64,000 bases of DNA from Chelatococcus sp. YT9. GTDB taxonomy: Bacteria > Pseudomonadota > Alphaproteobacteria > Rhizobiales > Beijerinckiaceae. Every line of letters begins with the position of its first letter. The first letter of the stretch is position 1. Positions 8,901 through 17,826 of the stretch are shown here, piece by piece. The notes beneath the pieces were generated by a model. It did not search any database. It saw only the letters and a list, made by a program, of their open reading frames with translations, and was not told the origin of the DNA. Position numbers and translations under genes: made by a program. The stretch lies in the NCBI RefSeq assembly GCF_018398315.1, contig NZ_JAHBRW010000001.1:310001-374000 (forward strand), given 5' to 3'.

Positions 8901-9404
8901 ATGGCTCAGCACGAGGAACGCCCAGCAGCAGGAGCCGCGCGCCACCTCATTCGTGGCCCTCAGAATTTCGCAGCTGGCCTGAGCCTCATAGGCATCGCAA
9001 TCCTCGCATTCTGGGCCTCGAGTGACCTTACGCAGGGATCGTTGAGGGCCATGGGGCCCGGCATGCTGCCGCGCACCATCGCGACCCTTCTGGCACTTTG
9101 CGGCTTCATCCTCATCGCAATCTCCTTCCTCAAGGACGGGGAAACGCTGGAGCGCTGGCATCTTCGCGGCCCGCTCTTCGTCTGTCTCGGGTTGCTGGCC
9201 TTCGCAGCGACCGTAAGAACCGTCGGCCTCGCGGTCGCCGGGCCGTTGCTAGCGATTATTTCCGGCTTCGCCTCACCGGAGACGCGAATCAAAGAACTGA
9301 TCATCTTTGGGATCGCGATGACCGCCTTTTCGATCGGCTTGTTCAAATACGGGCTCAACCTGCCGATCCCCGTCTTCATCATTCCCGGCGTCATATATTA
9401 CTGA
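8901..9404 (+). CDS. tctB: TctB-type small membrane subunit of a tripartite tricarboxylate transporter
   Basis: The 167-residue protein has four predicted membrane spans: residues about 24-42, 55-75, 88-125 as a pair, and 130-165. This is the size and topology of TctB. The segment RAMGPGMLPRTIATLL is typical of the family. It works with the large TctA permease and a periplasmic TctC/Bug protein in secondary uptake of carboxylates. The gene starts behind a GGGGGG ribosome site and lies 11 bases before tctA, forming an operon in the order B-A-C. The substrate cannot be read from sequence. Confidence 0.88.
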   Translation: MAQHEERPAAGAARHLIRGPQNFAAGLSLIGIAILAFWASSDLTQGSLRAMGPGMLPRTIATLLALCGFILIAISFLKDGETLERWHLRGPLFVCLGLLAFAATVRTVGLAVAGPLLAIISGFASPETRIKELIIFGIAMTAFSIGLFKYGLNLPIPVFIIPGVIYY

Positions 9405-9415
9405 GGGCGCCGTTC

Positions 9416-10915
9416 ATGGACATCATCGCTCATCTCGCGCTCGGATTCTCAACTGCGCTGACCTTCCAGAACATAGGGCTGTGCCTGCTTGGCTGCCTCA
9501 TCGGCACGCTGGTCGGCGTGCTGCCCGGCGTCGGGCCGATCGCAACCATCACGATGCTGCTGCCGATCACCTTCGGCATTGATCCCGTCGGCGCGCTCAT
9601 CATGCTCGCCGGCATCTACTACGGCGCGCAATACGGCGGGTCGACGACCGCCATTCTCGTCAACATCCCGGGCGAGGCGACCGCCGTCGTCACCACGCTC
9701 GACGGCCATGAAATGGCCAAGCAGGGCCGTGCCGGCACGGCGCTCGGCATCGCCGCCATCGGCTCCTTCTTCGCGGGCACGGTCGCGACGCTGGTAATCG
9801 CGGCCGTCGCCTTGCCGCTGACCAAGCTCGCGCTCCTGTTCGGCCCGGCTGAATATTTTTCGCTCATGGTCATGGGCCTCGTCTTCGCGGTGGTGCTGGC
9901 ACGCGGCTCGGTGCTCAAAGCCATCGCGATGATTCTTGCGGGGCTGCTGCTCGCCACCGTTGGCACGGACCTCGAGACCGGCGAGGAGCGGATGACCTTC
10001 GGCTATAGCCCGCTTGCAGACGGCATCGACTTCGCCATCCTCGCCATGGGTATCTTCGGTTTCGCCGAGGTGCTGCGCAATCTGGAAGTGACGGAGCACC
10101 GCGATGTCGTCCGCAAGGCGATCGGCCGCCTGCTGCCGTCGCTGGCGGAACTCAGGCAATCTGCCCCCGCCATCCTGCGGGGCACCGTGATCGGCGGCAC
10201 CTTGGGAATATTGCCCGGCAATGGCGCCGTGCTCGGCCCCTTTGCCTCCTATTCGCTGGAAAAGAAGATCGCCAAGGAGCCGCGCCGCTTCGGCCATGGC
10301 GCCATCGAGGGCGTGGCCGGCCCCGAATCCGCGAACAACGCAGGCGCGCAGACATCCTTCATTCCGCTACTGACCCTTGGCATTCCGCCAAATGCCGTGA
10401 TGGCACTGATGGTCGGCGCCATGACCATACATGGTATCGTGCCCGGCCCTCAGGTGATGACCCGCAACCCCAATATGTTCTGGGGCATGATCGCATCCAT
10501 GTGGATGGGCAACCTCATGCTGCTCATCATCAACCTGCCCCTGATTGGCCTGTGGGTAAAGCTCCTCAAGGTGCCATACCGGCTGATGTTTCCGGCGATC
10601 CTGATCTTCTCGAGCATAGGCGTCTATTCCATCAACAACTCGCCGGCTGACGTGGTCTTCACGGCTGTCTTCGCCATCATCGGCTACGGAATTCTCAAGC
10701 TGGGCTTCGAACCCGCTCCCCTGCTGCTCGGTTATGTCCTTGGCAAGCTCATGGAGGAGAACCTGCGGCGAGCGCTGATCATTTCGCGGGGCGACTTGAT
10801 GATCTTCGTGGAACGCCCGGTGAGTGCGGCTCTTCTTCTGGTCGCCGTGGCCTTGCTCGTCATCGCCGTACTGCCCTCGATCCGCAAGAGTCGCGACGAG
10901 GTCTTCACGGAGTAA
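9416..10915 (+). CDS. tctA: TctA-type large permease of a tripartite tricarboxylate transporter
   Basis: The 499-residue membrane protein has about eleven or twelve hydrophobic segments. The TctA hallmark GVLPGVGPIATI and the following GIYYGAQYGGSTTAILVNIPGE region near residues 33-85 are present. A second family block, GILPGNGAVLGPFASY, lies in the middle. It is the transport channel that takes a carboxylate delivered by the periplasmic binding protein, driven by an ion gradient. ATG at 9416 follows a short GAGGG sequence; the longer upstream frame belongs to an out-of-frame reading of tctB. tctC follows after 47 bases. Confidence 0.93.
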   Translation: MDIIAHLALGFSTALTFQNIGLCLLGCLIGTLVGVLPGVGPIATITMLLPITFGIDPVGALIMLAGIYYGAQYGGSTTAILVNIPGEATAVVTTLDGHEMAKQGRAGTALGIAAIGSFFAGTVATLVIAAVALPLTKLALLFGPAEYFSLMVMGLVFAVVLARGSVLKAIAMILAGLLLATVGTDLETGEERMTFGYSPLADGIDFAILAMGIFGFAEVLRNLEVTEHRDVVRKAIGRLLPSLAELRQSAPAILRGTVIGGTLGILPGNGAVLGPFASYSLEKKIAKEPRRFGHGAIEGVAGPESANNAGAQTSFIPLLTLGIPPNAVMALMVGAMTIHGIVPGPQVMTRNPNMFWGMIASMWMGNLMLLIINLPLIGLWVKLLKVPYRLMFPAILIFSSIGVYSINNSPADVVFTAVFAIIGYGILKLGFEPAPLLLGYVLGKLMEENLRRALIISRGDLMIFVERPVSAALLLVAVALLVIAVLPSIRKSRDEVFTE

Positions 10916-10962
10916 CGCGTCCGCCATCTATTTGAATGCATTGCACTTGGGAGGATCATTCA

Positions 10963-11961
10963 ATGAACAACACCATTTCGAGGCGCCTTGTGACGGGCCT
11001 CGCGGCCGCAGCGACCGTCGCCGCAGGCCTCGGTCTTTCGCTGGGAAGCGCCGCCGCGGCTTATCCGGAGCGGCCCATCACCATGATCGTCCCGTTCGCG
11101 GCGGGTGGGCCGACGGATGTCATCGCGCGGATTGTTGCCGAGAACATGTCGAAGACGCTCGGCCAGCAGATCATCGTGGAGAACGTGGCGGGGGCCGGTG
11201 GCACAACGGGCAGCACCCGCGCCGCTCAGGCGGCACCTGACGGCTACACCCTGGTGATGGGCCATATGGGCACGCATGGGGCGGCACCCGCACTCTATCC
11301 CAACCTGAAGTATGATCCGGCCAAGGATTTTGCGCCCGTCGGCCTGGCGGCCGGAACGCCGATCCTGATCGTCGCGAAGAAGGATTTCCCGGCGAAGGAT
11401 CTCAAGGAATTCGTGGCCTATGTGAAAGCCAACGCCGATAAGGTGAACCAGGCCCATGCCGGTGTCGGCTCGGTGTCTCACAGCACTTGCACGCTGCTCG
11501 ACGCTCAGCTCGGCATCAAGCCGACGCTGGTGCCTTATGGCGGCACCGGACCCGCCCTGAACGACCTCGTCTCTGGTCAGGTCGATTTCATGTGCGACCA
11601 GATCGTGAACCTGGTTCCGCAGATTCAGGCCGGCACGATCAAGGCCTTTGCCGTAGCCACTCCCGAGCGCTCCCCTTCGCTGCCCGACGTTCCCACAACC
11701 AAGGAAGCCGGTCTGCCCGACTATCAGGTGAGCGCCTGGAACGCGATTTTCGCGCCGAAGGGAACGCCCGAAGACGTCATCGCGAAGCTGAACAACGCGC
11801 TTGTCGTGGCGCTCGATGATGAGAACACCCGCAAGCGTCTGCTCGAGCTCGGCGGCGTCATCGCCGATAAGCCTGGCCGGTCGCCGCAGGCCCTCCAGGA
11901 CCTCGTCGTCAGCGAAGTGGCACGGTGGACGCCTGTGCTGAAGGGCGCTAACGCCAAGTAA
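10963..11961 (+). CDS. tctC: TctC/Bug-family periplasmic solute-binding protein
   Basis: The 332-residue protein has a signal peptide (residues 1-36, ending GSAAAAYPERP). The Bug-family opening YPERPITMIVPFAAGGPTD follows, then GAGGTTGS, and VPYGGTGPALNDLVSGQVDF near the middle. The ligand-binding signature supports a carboxylate-binding role for the tripartite transporter encoded just upstream. The ribosome site TTGGGAGG lies eight bases before ATG 10963. A strong hairpin 26 bases after the stop probably ends the operon. Confidence 0.93.
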   Translation: MNNTISRRLVTGLAAAATVAAGLGLSLGSAAAAYPERPITMIVPFAAGGPTDVIARIVAENMSKTLGQQIIVENVAGAGGTTGSTRAAQAAPDGYTLVMGHMGTHGAAPALYPNLKYDPAKDFAPVGLAAGTPILIVAKKDFPAKDLKEFVAYVKANADKVNQAHAGVGSVSHSTCTLLDAQLGIKPTLVPYGGTGPALNDLVSGQVDFMCDQIVNLVPQIQAGTIKAFAVATPERSPSLPDVPTTKEAGLPDYQVSAWNAIFAPKGTPEDVIAKLNNALVVALDDENTRKRLLELGGVIADKPGRSPQALQDLVVSEVARWTPVLKGANAK

Positions 11962-11986
11962 TGTGCTCTCTGTACCTCTTTAATTT

Positions 11987-12018
11987 CCGGGCAACAGAAG
12001 CTTAGCCCTGTTGCCCGG
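11987..12018 (+). terminator. Hairpin ending the tctBAC operon
   Basis: CCGGGCAACAG and CTGTTGCCCGG form a perfect eleven-base-pair stem with a ten-base loop, 26 bases after the tctC stop. No T tract follows, so it may act by stabilising the 3' end. Confidence 0.6.
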
Positions 12019-12235
12019 AGAATATGCCCAAATTTAAACAAAACTCTCTATTCGCAGCATCATCTATTAAGCCCGCTACATCCAATCTCCTCGTGAACTC
12101 ACAGACAAATCCTGCTTTGGCGCACGCGTTGTTCGCCACACGATCTACATAATAGACACGACCGTTTATCTATCGACGACCGGTAGCTTCACCTATCGAG
12201 AGGCTCGCACCCTGTTCAAGAGTGGGAGACGACGG

Positions 12236-13639
12236 ATGAGTGGAGCCCGGAATGGCGAGCAGGCCTATGCGCGAGGTCTCAAGCCGCGCCATATCAAGCT
12301 GATCTCCCTAGGAGGCGTGATCGGCGTCGGCCTCTTCCTCGGCTCTGGCCGTGCTATCGCAAAGAACGGCCCCGGCCTCCTTGCCGCCTATGCTGTCGCC
12401 GGTTGTGCCATCTATTTCATCATGCGCGCACTTGGCGAGCTCATCATGCATCGGCCGGTCTCCGGTGCATTCGCAAGTCACGCCAACGAATTTGTCGGCC
12501 GATGGGCCGGCTTCGTCACGGGCTGGTCCTATTGGTTCGTCTGGGTAACGATGGGGATGGCGGAGATCACCGCCATCGCCTTGTTCGTGCGCTATTGGTA
12601 TCCAGACCTGCCGCAATGGCTACCCGCGCTCATCACGCTCGGCGTGTTATACGCTGCCAACCGCCTCACAGTCCGGACGTTCGGCGAATTCGAATTTTGG
12701 TTCGCGATCATCAAGATCGTCACCATCCTCGCGTTGATCGCCATTGGTATCGCAGCGCTTTTCTTCGGTGTCGGGCCCCTGGCGCATCAAGCCCGGCTGG
12801 CTAATCTGTGGGCGGACGGAGGTTTCTTTCCCCAGGGCCTGCTGGGCTTTGCGGTCACGCTGCAGCTCGTCGTCTTCGCGTTTCAGGGCATCGAAATCAT
12901 CGGCGTGACCTCAGGTGAGGCGGCCGAGCCTCAACGCACGTTGCCCCGTGCGGTGAACAGCGTCATCTGGCGGATCCTGTTCTTTTATATCGGATCGCTC
13001 GCGATCATCATGATCCTCATCCCCTGGACGGAATTCGCTCCGGACCAAAGCCCCTTCGTCGAAGTCTTCGCCCGGAGCGGCATCCCGTCGGCCACGACGA
13101 TCGTCTACCTCGTGGTCATCAGCTCGGCGGCCTCGTCCTGCAACAGCGGCTTGTTTTCCTCGGGCCGCATGCTGCACGCGCTCGCCCAGAGCGGTCAGGC
13201 GCCGGCAGCATTCGGACGGTTGAGCACCAAGCATGTTCCTGCCGCTGCCATCACGTTCTCCGCGTCGATCATGTTGATCGGCGTCTTGCTCAATTACCTC
13301 GTGCCGGGCCGCGTGTTCGTGTGGATCACCAGCATCAGCACCATTGGCGGCATCTGGACGTGGGGGATGATCATGTGGACGCATCTGCGCTGGCGCCAGG
13401 CGGTCGCGGATGGCCGTGTACGCGGAGTTGCTTTTCGCATGCCCGGCGCGCCCTATGCGAACTGGGCCGTGCTCGCCTTTCTGGGGCTCGTGACGATGTT
13501 CCTCGCCCTCGACGAGGATACGCGGGTGGCGCTGTACGTCCTGCCGTTCTGGGCTTTAGCCTTGTGGCTGGGCCACAACGCCACAAGTGCCGTGCGGCCG
13601 ATCGCGGAGCCTGACGCCCCGGCGCGGGGAACCACTTAG
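12236..13639 (+). CDS. Amino-acid permease of the AAT/APC family
   Basis: The 467-residue protein has about twelve membrane spans. The family signature near the N-terminus reads IKLISLGGVIGVGLFLGSG, followed by KNGPGLLAAYAVAG and a central FAFQGIEIIGVTSGEAAEP motif typical of proline/aromatic/GABA permeases. It would import an amino acid with protons across the inner membrane. ATG 12236 lies six bases after GGGAGA. It is convergent with the saccharopine-dehydrogenase-like gene, which may act on a related amino acid, although the two do not share a transcript. Confidence 0.9.
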   Translation: MSGARNGEQAYARGLKPRHIKLISLGGVIGVGLFLGSGRAIAKNGPGLLAAYAVAGCAIYFIMRALGELIMHRPVSGAFASHANEFVGRWAGFVTGWSYWFVWVTMGMAEITAIALFVRYWYPDLPQWLPALITLGVLYAANRLTVRTFGEFEFWFAIIKIVTILALIAIGIAALFFGVGPLAHQARLANLWADGGFFPQGLLGFAVTLQLVVFAFQGIEIIGVTSGEAAEPQRTLPRAVNSVIWRILFFYIGSLAIIMILIPWTEFAPDQSPFVEVFARSGIPSATTIVYLVVISSAASSCNSGLFSSGRMLHALAQSGQAPAAFGRLSTKHVPAAAITFSASIMLIGVLLNYLVPGRVFVWITSISTIGGIWTWGMIMWTHLRWRQAVADGRVRGVAFRMPGAPYANWAVLAFLGLVTMFLALDEDTRVALYVLPFWALALWLGHNATSAVRPIAEPDAPARGTT

Positions 13640-13704
13640 GACGCGCCACAAAATACCGTTCGACCGCTTGCGTCACGCACGGTCGAGCCAACGCCGCGAT
13701 AAAC

Positions 13705-14868
13705 TCAATCCGTCTCCGATCCGCGGGCCTGGCGGACCAGCAATTGTCCGGCCGAAGTGCCGAGGAAATCCTCCAGGCGCGCATCTTCCTGTTTCAGGAA
13801 CCCGCGCGGCGGCAGCCGGCCGGTCAGGAACAGCTCGATCATTGCGACACAGCCGGCGGCGGTGGTGAGCTGGATCGCTCCAAGCTCAGCCGTGCTCTCA
13901 TAGCGGAGGATTATGCTGTCTTCCTCGATTCGGCCTCGGCGCTCGCCTATCCCCGTCACGAAGATGATCACCACGTCATTGGGCGTGAACGGAGCGGCAC
14001 GTTCGAGGATACGGCGCAGCGTCGGCCTGTCCTCCGCGAGCGCCAGCCCCTGCAGCAAAAGCCGCATGATCTCGGCATGACCGGGGTAGCGCAGCGTTTT
14101 ATAGGACATATCCCCGACCTGTCCGGCCAGGGTCTCGGTGAGGGTGCCGAGCCCGCCGGATGTATTGAACGCTTCGTAGGCCACGCCATCGATCAATACG
14201 TTTTCAAGTCCATCGAGCGCGGGGACGCGCGTGACCTGCCCCCCGTGAATGATCTCGCATGGATTGCAGTATTCGTTGATGAGGCCATCGATCGACCAGG
14301 TCACGTTATAGCGAAGGGCGTTGGTAGGATAGCGCGGCAGCGCGCCTACACGCATGCGCAGGCTGTGCGGACGCTCGAAACGCCGGGCCATCTCCGCGCC
14401 GAGTACACAGATGAACCCGGGTGCAAGACCGCATTGAGGCATCATCGCGACAGGCGCCCCGGCCGCAAGCGTGCGGATGAAGGCGGTGGTCGCCACGTCC
14501 TCGGTGAGGTCGAAGTAATGTGTGCCGGTCTCCACAGCGGCCTGGGCAATGCCTCGATTGAGAGTGTAGGGCAATGCGCTGACCACGATGTCCCGGTCCT
14601 TCAGATGGCGCAGCAGCACGCTTCTGTCGGCCGCGTCGATGCATGTGCGCTTGATGCTCCTGCCCTGCACCAGAGCAAGCTGCGCCTCGCTGGCATCGGC
14701 GAGCGTCACAGTATGGCCGGCCCCGGCAAGCATCGTCGCGATCGTCGTGCCGATGTGGCCCGCGCCCAGCACCGTGATTCGCCGCGACGGGGACACCGTG
14801 AGCTGCGCCGGCATCGAACGCACAAGCGATCGGACAGGCTGGGATCGGACAGGCTGTTGGATAGTCAT
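13705..14868 (-). CDS. Saccharopine dehydrogenase-like NAD(P)-dependent oxidoreductase
   Basis: The 387-residue protein has a Rossmann fingerprint ITVLGAGHIGTTIATML near residues 31-47, then a saccharopine dehydrogenase core (VVSALPYTLNRGIAQAA, GTHYFDLTED, MPQCGLAPGF). The block AFNTSGGLGTLTETL is shared with lysine 6-dehydrogenase and saccharopine reductase types. It probably oxidises the side-chain or alpha nitrogen of an amino acid, but the substrate is unknown. I prefer ATG 14868, because GGAGAGG lies six bases upstream; the GTG at 14883 falls inside that site. The repeated RSQPVRSLVRS N-terminus is low-complexity and unusual. Confidence 0.82.
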   Translation of the reverse strand: MTIQQPVRSQPVRSLVRSMPAQLTVSPSRRITVLGAGHIGTTIATMLAGAGHTVTLADASEAQLALVQGRSIKRTCIDAADRSVLLRHLKDRDIVVSALPYTLNRGIAQAAVETGTHYFDLTEDVATTAFIRTLAAGAPVAMMPQCGLAPGFICVLGAEMARRFERPHSLRMRVGALPRYPTNALRYNVTWSIDGLINEYCNPCEIIHGGQVTRVPALDGLENVLIDGVAYEAFNTSGGLGTLTETLAGQVGDMSYKTLRYPGHAEIMRLLLQGLALAEDRPTLRRILERAAPFTPNDVVIIFVTGIGERRGRIEEDSIILRYESTAELGAIQLTTAAGCVAMIELFLTGRLPPRGFLKQEDARLEDFLGTSAGQLLVRQARGSETD

Positions 14869-15255
14869 GGGCGCCCTCTCCACATCGGAGGGAACTGCCC
14901 AGAGCCCTTAGCGCGAGCGCCAGGTAACCCATTCTTCGCGATCATTCGCCCGTGCACTGTACGCATCCTCCTTACACGCAGGGTGAAAGAAGTTGCCTTG
15001 TGACCGGGCTGCGGAATGGAACGTGCCAAACAGCCGACAACCGGCCCAAAGCATAACCGCGACCATGCTCACTTAAGTCCTGCGTGCAGAACCGCTGAAA
15101 GCATGCGCTACAGGCATAAGGAATAAGCGGAGACCGTAAAGGAACCCTGTTGGCTCTCCAACGCAATTCGGCTTATGGGCGACAACCGGCCGTCATCGCC
15201 TGCGCCCGTTCTTTTATCCAGCGCCGCGCGCGTCGGCGAGGCGGACGCGGTTGGC
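14869..15255. other. Intergenic region without recognised gene
   Basis: These 387 bases lie between two minus-strand genes and should hold the promoter of the dehydrogenase gene. A 64-codon open frame at 14972-15166 has no recognisable features. I see no RNA gene or clear hairpin. Confidence 0.4.
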
Positions 15256-16029
15256 CTACTTCTGGGCGAAGGCCTTTTCAATCACATACTGCCCGGGCTC
15301 GCCGTGATTGCCTTCGATGAAGCCCCGCCCGTCGAGGAATCTCTTGAGATCCGACAGCATCTCAGGGCTGCCGCAGATCATGACGCGGTCATGCTCCGGG
15401 TCGAGCGGCGCCAAGCCGAGATCGGCCTCAAGCTTACCGGCTTCGAGCAGCGCCGTGATACGCCCCTGATTGCGGAAAGGCTCGCGTGTCACAGTCGGGT
15501 AATAGAGCAGTTTCGCCGTCACGTCCTCGCCGAGGAATTCGTCACCCGGCAGCTCATTCAAAATGCGATCTTGAAATGCGAGCTCCGCCACATAGCGGCA
15601 ACCATGCACGAGCACCACGCGCTCGAAACGCTGGTAGCTTTCCGGATCCTTGATAACGCTGAGGAACGGCGCGAGTCCCGTGCCCGTGGCCAGAAGATAG
15701 AGGTTGCGGCCAGGCAGCAGATTGTCCTGAACCAGCGTGCCCGTCGGCTTGCGGCCGACGATGATGCGATCACCCGGCTTCAGATGCTGGAGCCGCGAGG
15801 TGAGCGGGCCGTCCGGCACCTTGATCGAGTAGAACTCGAGGCTTTCCTCGTAATTGGCGCTGGCGATGGAATAGGCGCGCAGCAGCGGCTTGCCGTTGAC
15901 CGGCAGACCGATCATCACGAATTGGCCGTTGAGGAAACGGAAACCGGAGTCCCGCGTCGTCGTGAAGCTGAACAGCGTCGGTGTCCAATGCTGAACCGAA
16001 AGAACCTCTTCCTCAAAGAAATTGCTCAT
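15256..16029 (-). CDS. fpr: Ferredoxin/flavodoxin-NADP+ reductase
   Basis: The 257-residue product matches bacterial Fpr in length. FAD binding is shown by LLRAYSIASANYEE near residues 50-63, NADP binding by LATGTGLAPFLSVI and MICGSPEM, and the C-terminus ends YVIEKAFAQK, as in the short bacterial reductases whose tail contacts FAD. It moves electrons between NADPH and ferredoxin or flavodoxin in the cytosol, often under oxidative stress. It stands alone, with a 711-base upstream region. Confidence 0.93.
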   Translation of the reverse strand: MSNFFEEEVLSVQHWTPTLFSFTTTRDSGFRFLNGQFVMIGLPVNGKPLLRAYSIASANYEESLEFYSIKVPDGPLTSRLQHLKPGDRIIVGRKPTGTLVQDNLLPGRNLYLLATGTGLAPFLSVIKDPESYQRFERVVLVHGCRYVAELAFQDRILNELPGDEFLGEDVTAKLLYYPTVTREPFRNQGRITALLEAGKLEADLGLAPLDPEHDRVMICGSPEMLSDLKRFLDGRGFIEGNHGEPGQYVIEKAFAQK

Positions 16030-16740
16030 CGTCTCCGTCGCATCCCGTCATGCCACACTGCGTGAGATAGGCATCCCATTGCCCGTTCTCAATCATCCTT
16101 CGACCCGATCCCGTGGTGCGACAACAGATCGCCACTGGACCGCACACCGCTACCTGACCGCGCCACCTTCTCTCCGGCGGCGCGCCTCTCCATAAACCGA
16201 GCAACCGAGGGAACGAGTAAGGCAAAATCTGCCAGACCCTTTGCCGTTCGCTGGTCGCCGGTCGCCGCCAGCTCGCCCGAGGTGGCGAGAAAGCGGTCCT
16301 AATTCACATAAACCAGAACATAAAAATAAAAAATCACATAATAAATTCGTATTTCGAGCTTTTTTTCCCATGGTGGCGGGCTACCGTCGCCAACCTAGGT
16401 TGATCACGAAAGACGAAAAAGCGTCCTGCGGGATGTGCGCGTTTCCGCAGAGCGACGTCAATAATCCAGATAGACGCGGGGGGAAAGTGGAAATGCTCCG
16501 ATCGCATCGCGCGACGGTGCTATTGTATTCGCGCGGCCGATCGGGCAAGGCGAATAGACAGATAAAATGCAATTTTGTGGATGATGACAGAGTACCCGGA
16601 TGCTCAAGATCGAATTGTTACAATAAAAGACTTGTCCGGGAAAGCGCCGCCTTGCTTAGCCGCCGCGAGCAGAGGTATCAATTTTCTCGGAATTTGACGC
16701 CCTTGTGATAATCGCGCCCGCTAGCGGGCACGCAGCCTCA
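16030..16740. other. Long AT-richer intergenic region left of the polysaccharide locus
   Basis: The middle part (about 16300-16360) is strongly A-rich compared with the surrounding GC-rich genes. One plus-strand open frame of 155 codons crosses it (16241-16708), but it has no ribosome site and a composition unlike a protein. The region should contain the fpr promoter at its left and the terminator of the sugar-nucleotide operon at its right. No further function is visible. Confidence 0.4.
16716..16729 (-). terminator. Palindrome after the sugar-nucleotide operon
   Basis: GCCCGCTAGCGGGC is a perfect palindrome that folds as a five-base-pair stem with a CTAG loop, 12 bases beyond the stop of the last gene of the minus-strand operon. 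Without a T tract it is only a plausible terminator. Confidence 0.4.
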
Positions 16741-17826
16741 TCACACCATTTGGGCGAAACCACCCGGTAGCGCGTTGCCGCCGCGCCGGATCCACTCGGC
16801 AGCGCGTAGCCCACCTGTCTGCAACCGCACGATGGGTTCCGGCCCGAGCGCGCTGAGAAGGATGCCCATATGCCCGGGCCGAGGCGCCTGGCGCGGCCAC
16901 ACCGTCAGCCCGGCATCGGCAAAGGCGGCCCGGTCGATATCACCCCAGAACTGTGCGATGCACGCTTCCGGTGCGAGTTCCGCCAGGTGGCGCGCATCAT
17001 GCTCATCAAGCCGCATTGAAGCAGATGGCCGCAGTGCAACGACGACGGCATCCCAGTCGGCTGCGAACATATCTCGCACGTCCGGAAACAGCCACGCGAA
17101 ACTATCGACGTCCGCCAGCCCTTGCAGAAGGTAGAGTCCGAACGGATTATCGCAGATGACGGCGATCCGGCTGCCCGCCAGTGTCACGCCTGCGTCGCGC
17201 AGCAAGGCTGCCGCGAGCGGCCCCAGAAAGGCGAAGACATCGACAGCCGGGTGCCGCTCGTTGACACCGACAATCGGGATGCCGCGGGATCGACAGGCCT
17301 CGCGCGCGATGTCGTCCGGCCGAAACTCCCAGGCCTCGAACATCAGGGCGATCACCGCCGTCGGCGGCAGCCGTTCAATGAGGCTTGCGCCCAAGGGACG
17401 GAGATGGCCGCTGTTGGTCACGATATCGACCGAGCCAAGACGATCCTCGGGCACATGATCGAGCAGTGAAATCCTTGCGGAAACGCCAGCGGCCTGGGCA
17501 AGCGCTTCGACGGCCGCGTGGGCAACGCCGACAGACCCATGGCGGCTGGAGCGCGCCACAGCATTGACCTCACGCGCTCCAGCCATGGCCGCGATAACCG
17601 GTGTTACCGCATAGGCCCCCGTTGCGGCCTCTGTGAGGACCGAGAGGCCTGTCAGGTCGAGGCCAGTCGTCGTGATAGCTTGCCGCATCAGCGTCACTAG
17701 ACGCGACGGGAGAAACTCGGCCGCAGTCTTGGCCGAGGATGGTATAGCAGGCTGCGGAGGCGTCGTGTCCACCAGCAGCGCGGCGTCGGTCGCACAGGCA
17801 GATCTCTGCGAGTGAATGCCGTTCAT
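16741..17826 (-). CDS. Protein of unknown function ending the sugar-nucleotide operon
   Basis: This 361-residue protein is not one I recognise. ATG 17826 lies behind GGGAGG and overlaps the stop of the aminotransferase gene in an ATGA. Two nucleotide-binding-like segments can be seen: SVLTEAATGAYAVTPVIAA with VDIVTNSGHLRPLG near residues 60-150, and GSRIAVICDNPFGLYLLQGL near 215-235. A middle stretch reads RGIPIVGVNERHPAVDVF. The pattern suggests two Rossmann-like domains, perhaps an NAD- or SAM-dependent enzyme acting on a sugar or polyprenyl intermediate, but no catalytic residues are diagnostic. Being the last gene of a tightly coupled six-gene operon, it probably serves the same pathway. 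Confidence 0.75.
   Translation of the reverse strand: MNGIHSQRSACATDAALLVDTTPPQPAIPSSAKTAAEFLPSRLVTLMRQAITTTGLDLTGLSVLTEAATGAYAVTPVIAAMAGAREVNAVARSSRHGSVGVAHAAVEALAQAAGVSARISLLDHVPEDRLGSVDIVTNSGHLRPLGASLIERLPPTAVIALMFEAWEFRPDDIAREACRSRGIPIVGVNERHPAVDVFAFLGPLAAALLRDAGVTLAGSRIAVICDNPFGLYLLQGLADVDSFAWLFPDVRDMFAADWDAVVVALRPSASMRLDEHDARHLAELAPEACIAQFWGDIDRAAFADAGLTVWPRQAPRPGHMGILLSALGPEPIVRLQTGGLRAAEWIRRGGNALPGGFAQMV

Noticed and set aside
13744-15003. A 419-codon plus-strand open frame
   Set aside because: It mirrors the saccharopine-dehydrogenase-like gene and has no ribosome site or family features.
14972-15166. A small minus-strand open frame upstream of the dehydrogenase gene
   Set aside because: There is no start signal or similarity; more likely untranslated promoter DNA.
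16241-16708. A 155-codon open frame in the long intergenic region
   Set aside because: The translation is Arg/Lys/Asn-rich without domain features, lacks a ribosome site, and crosses an A-rich noncoding stretch.
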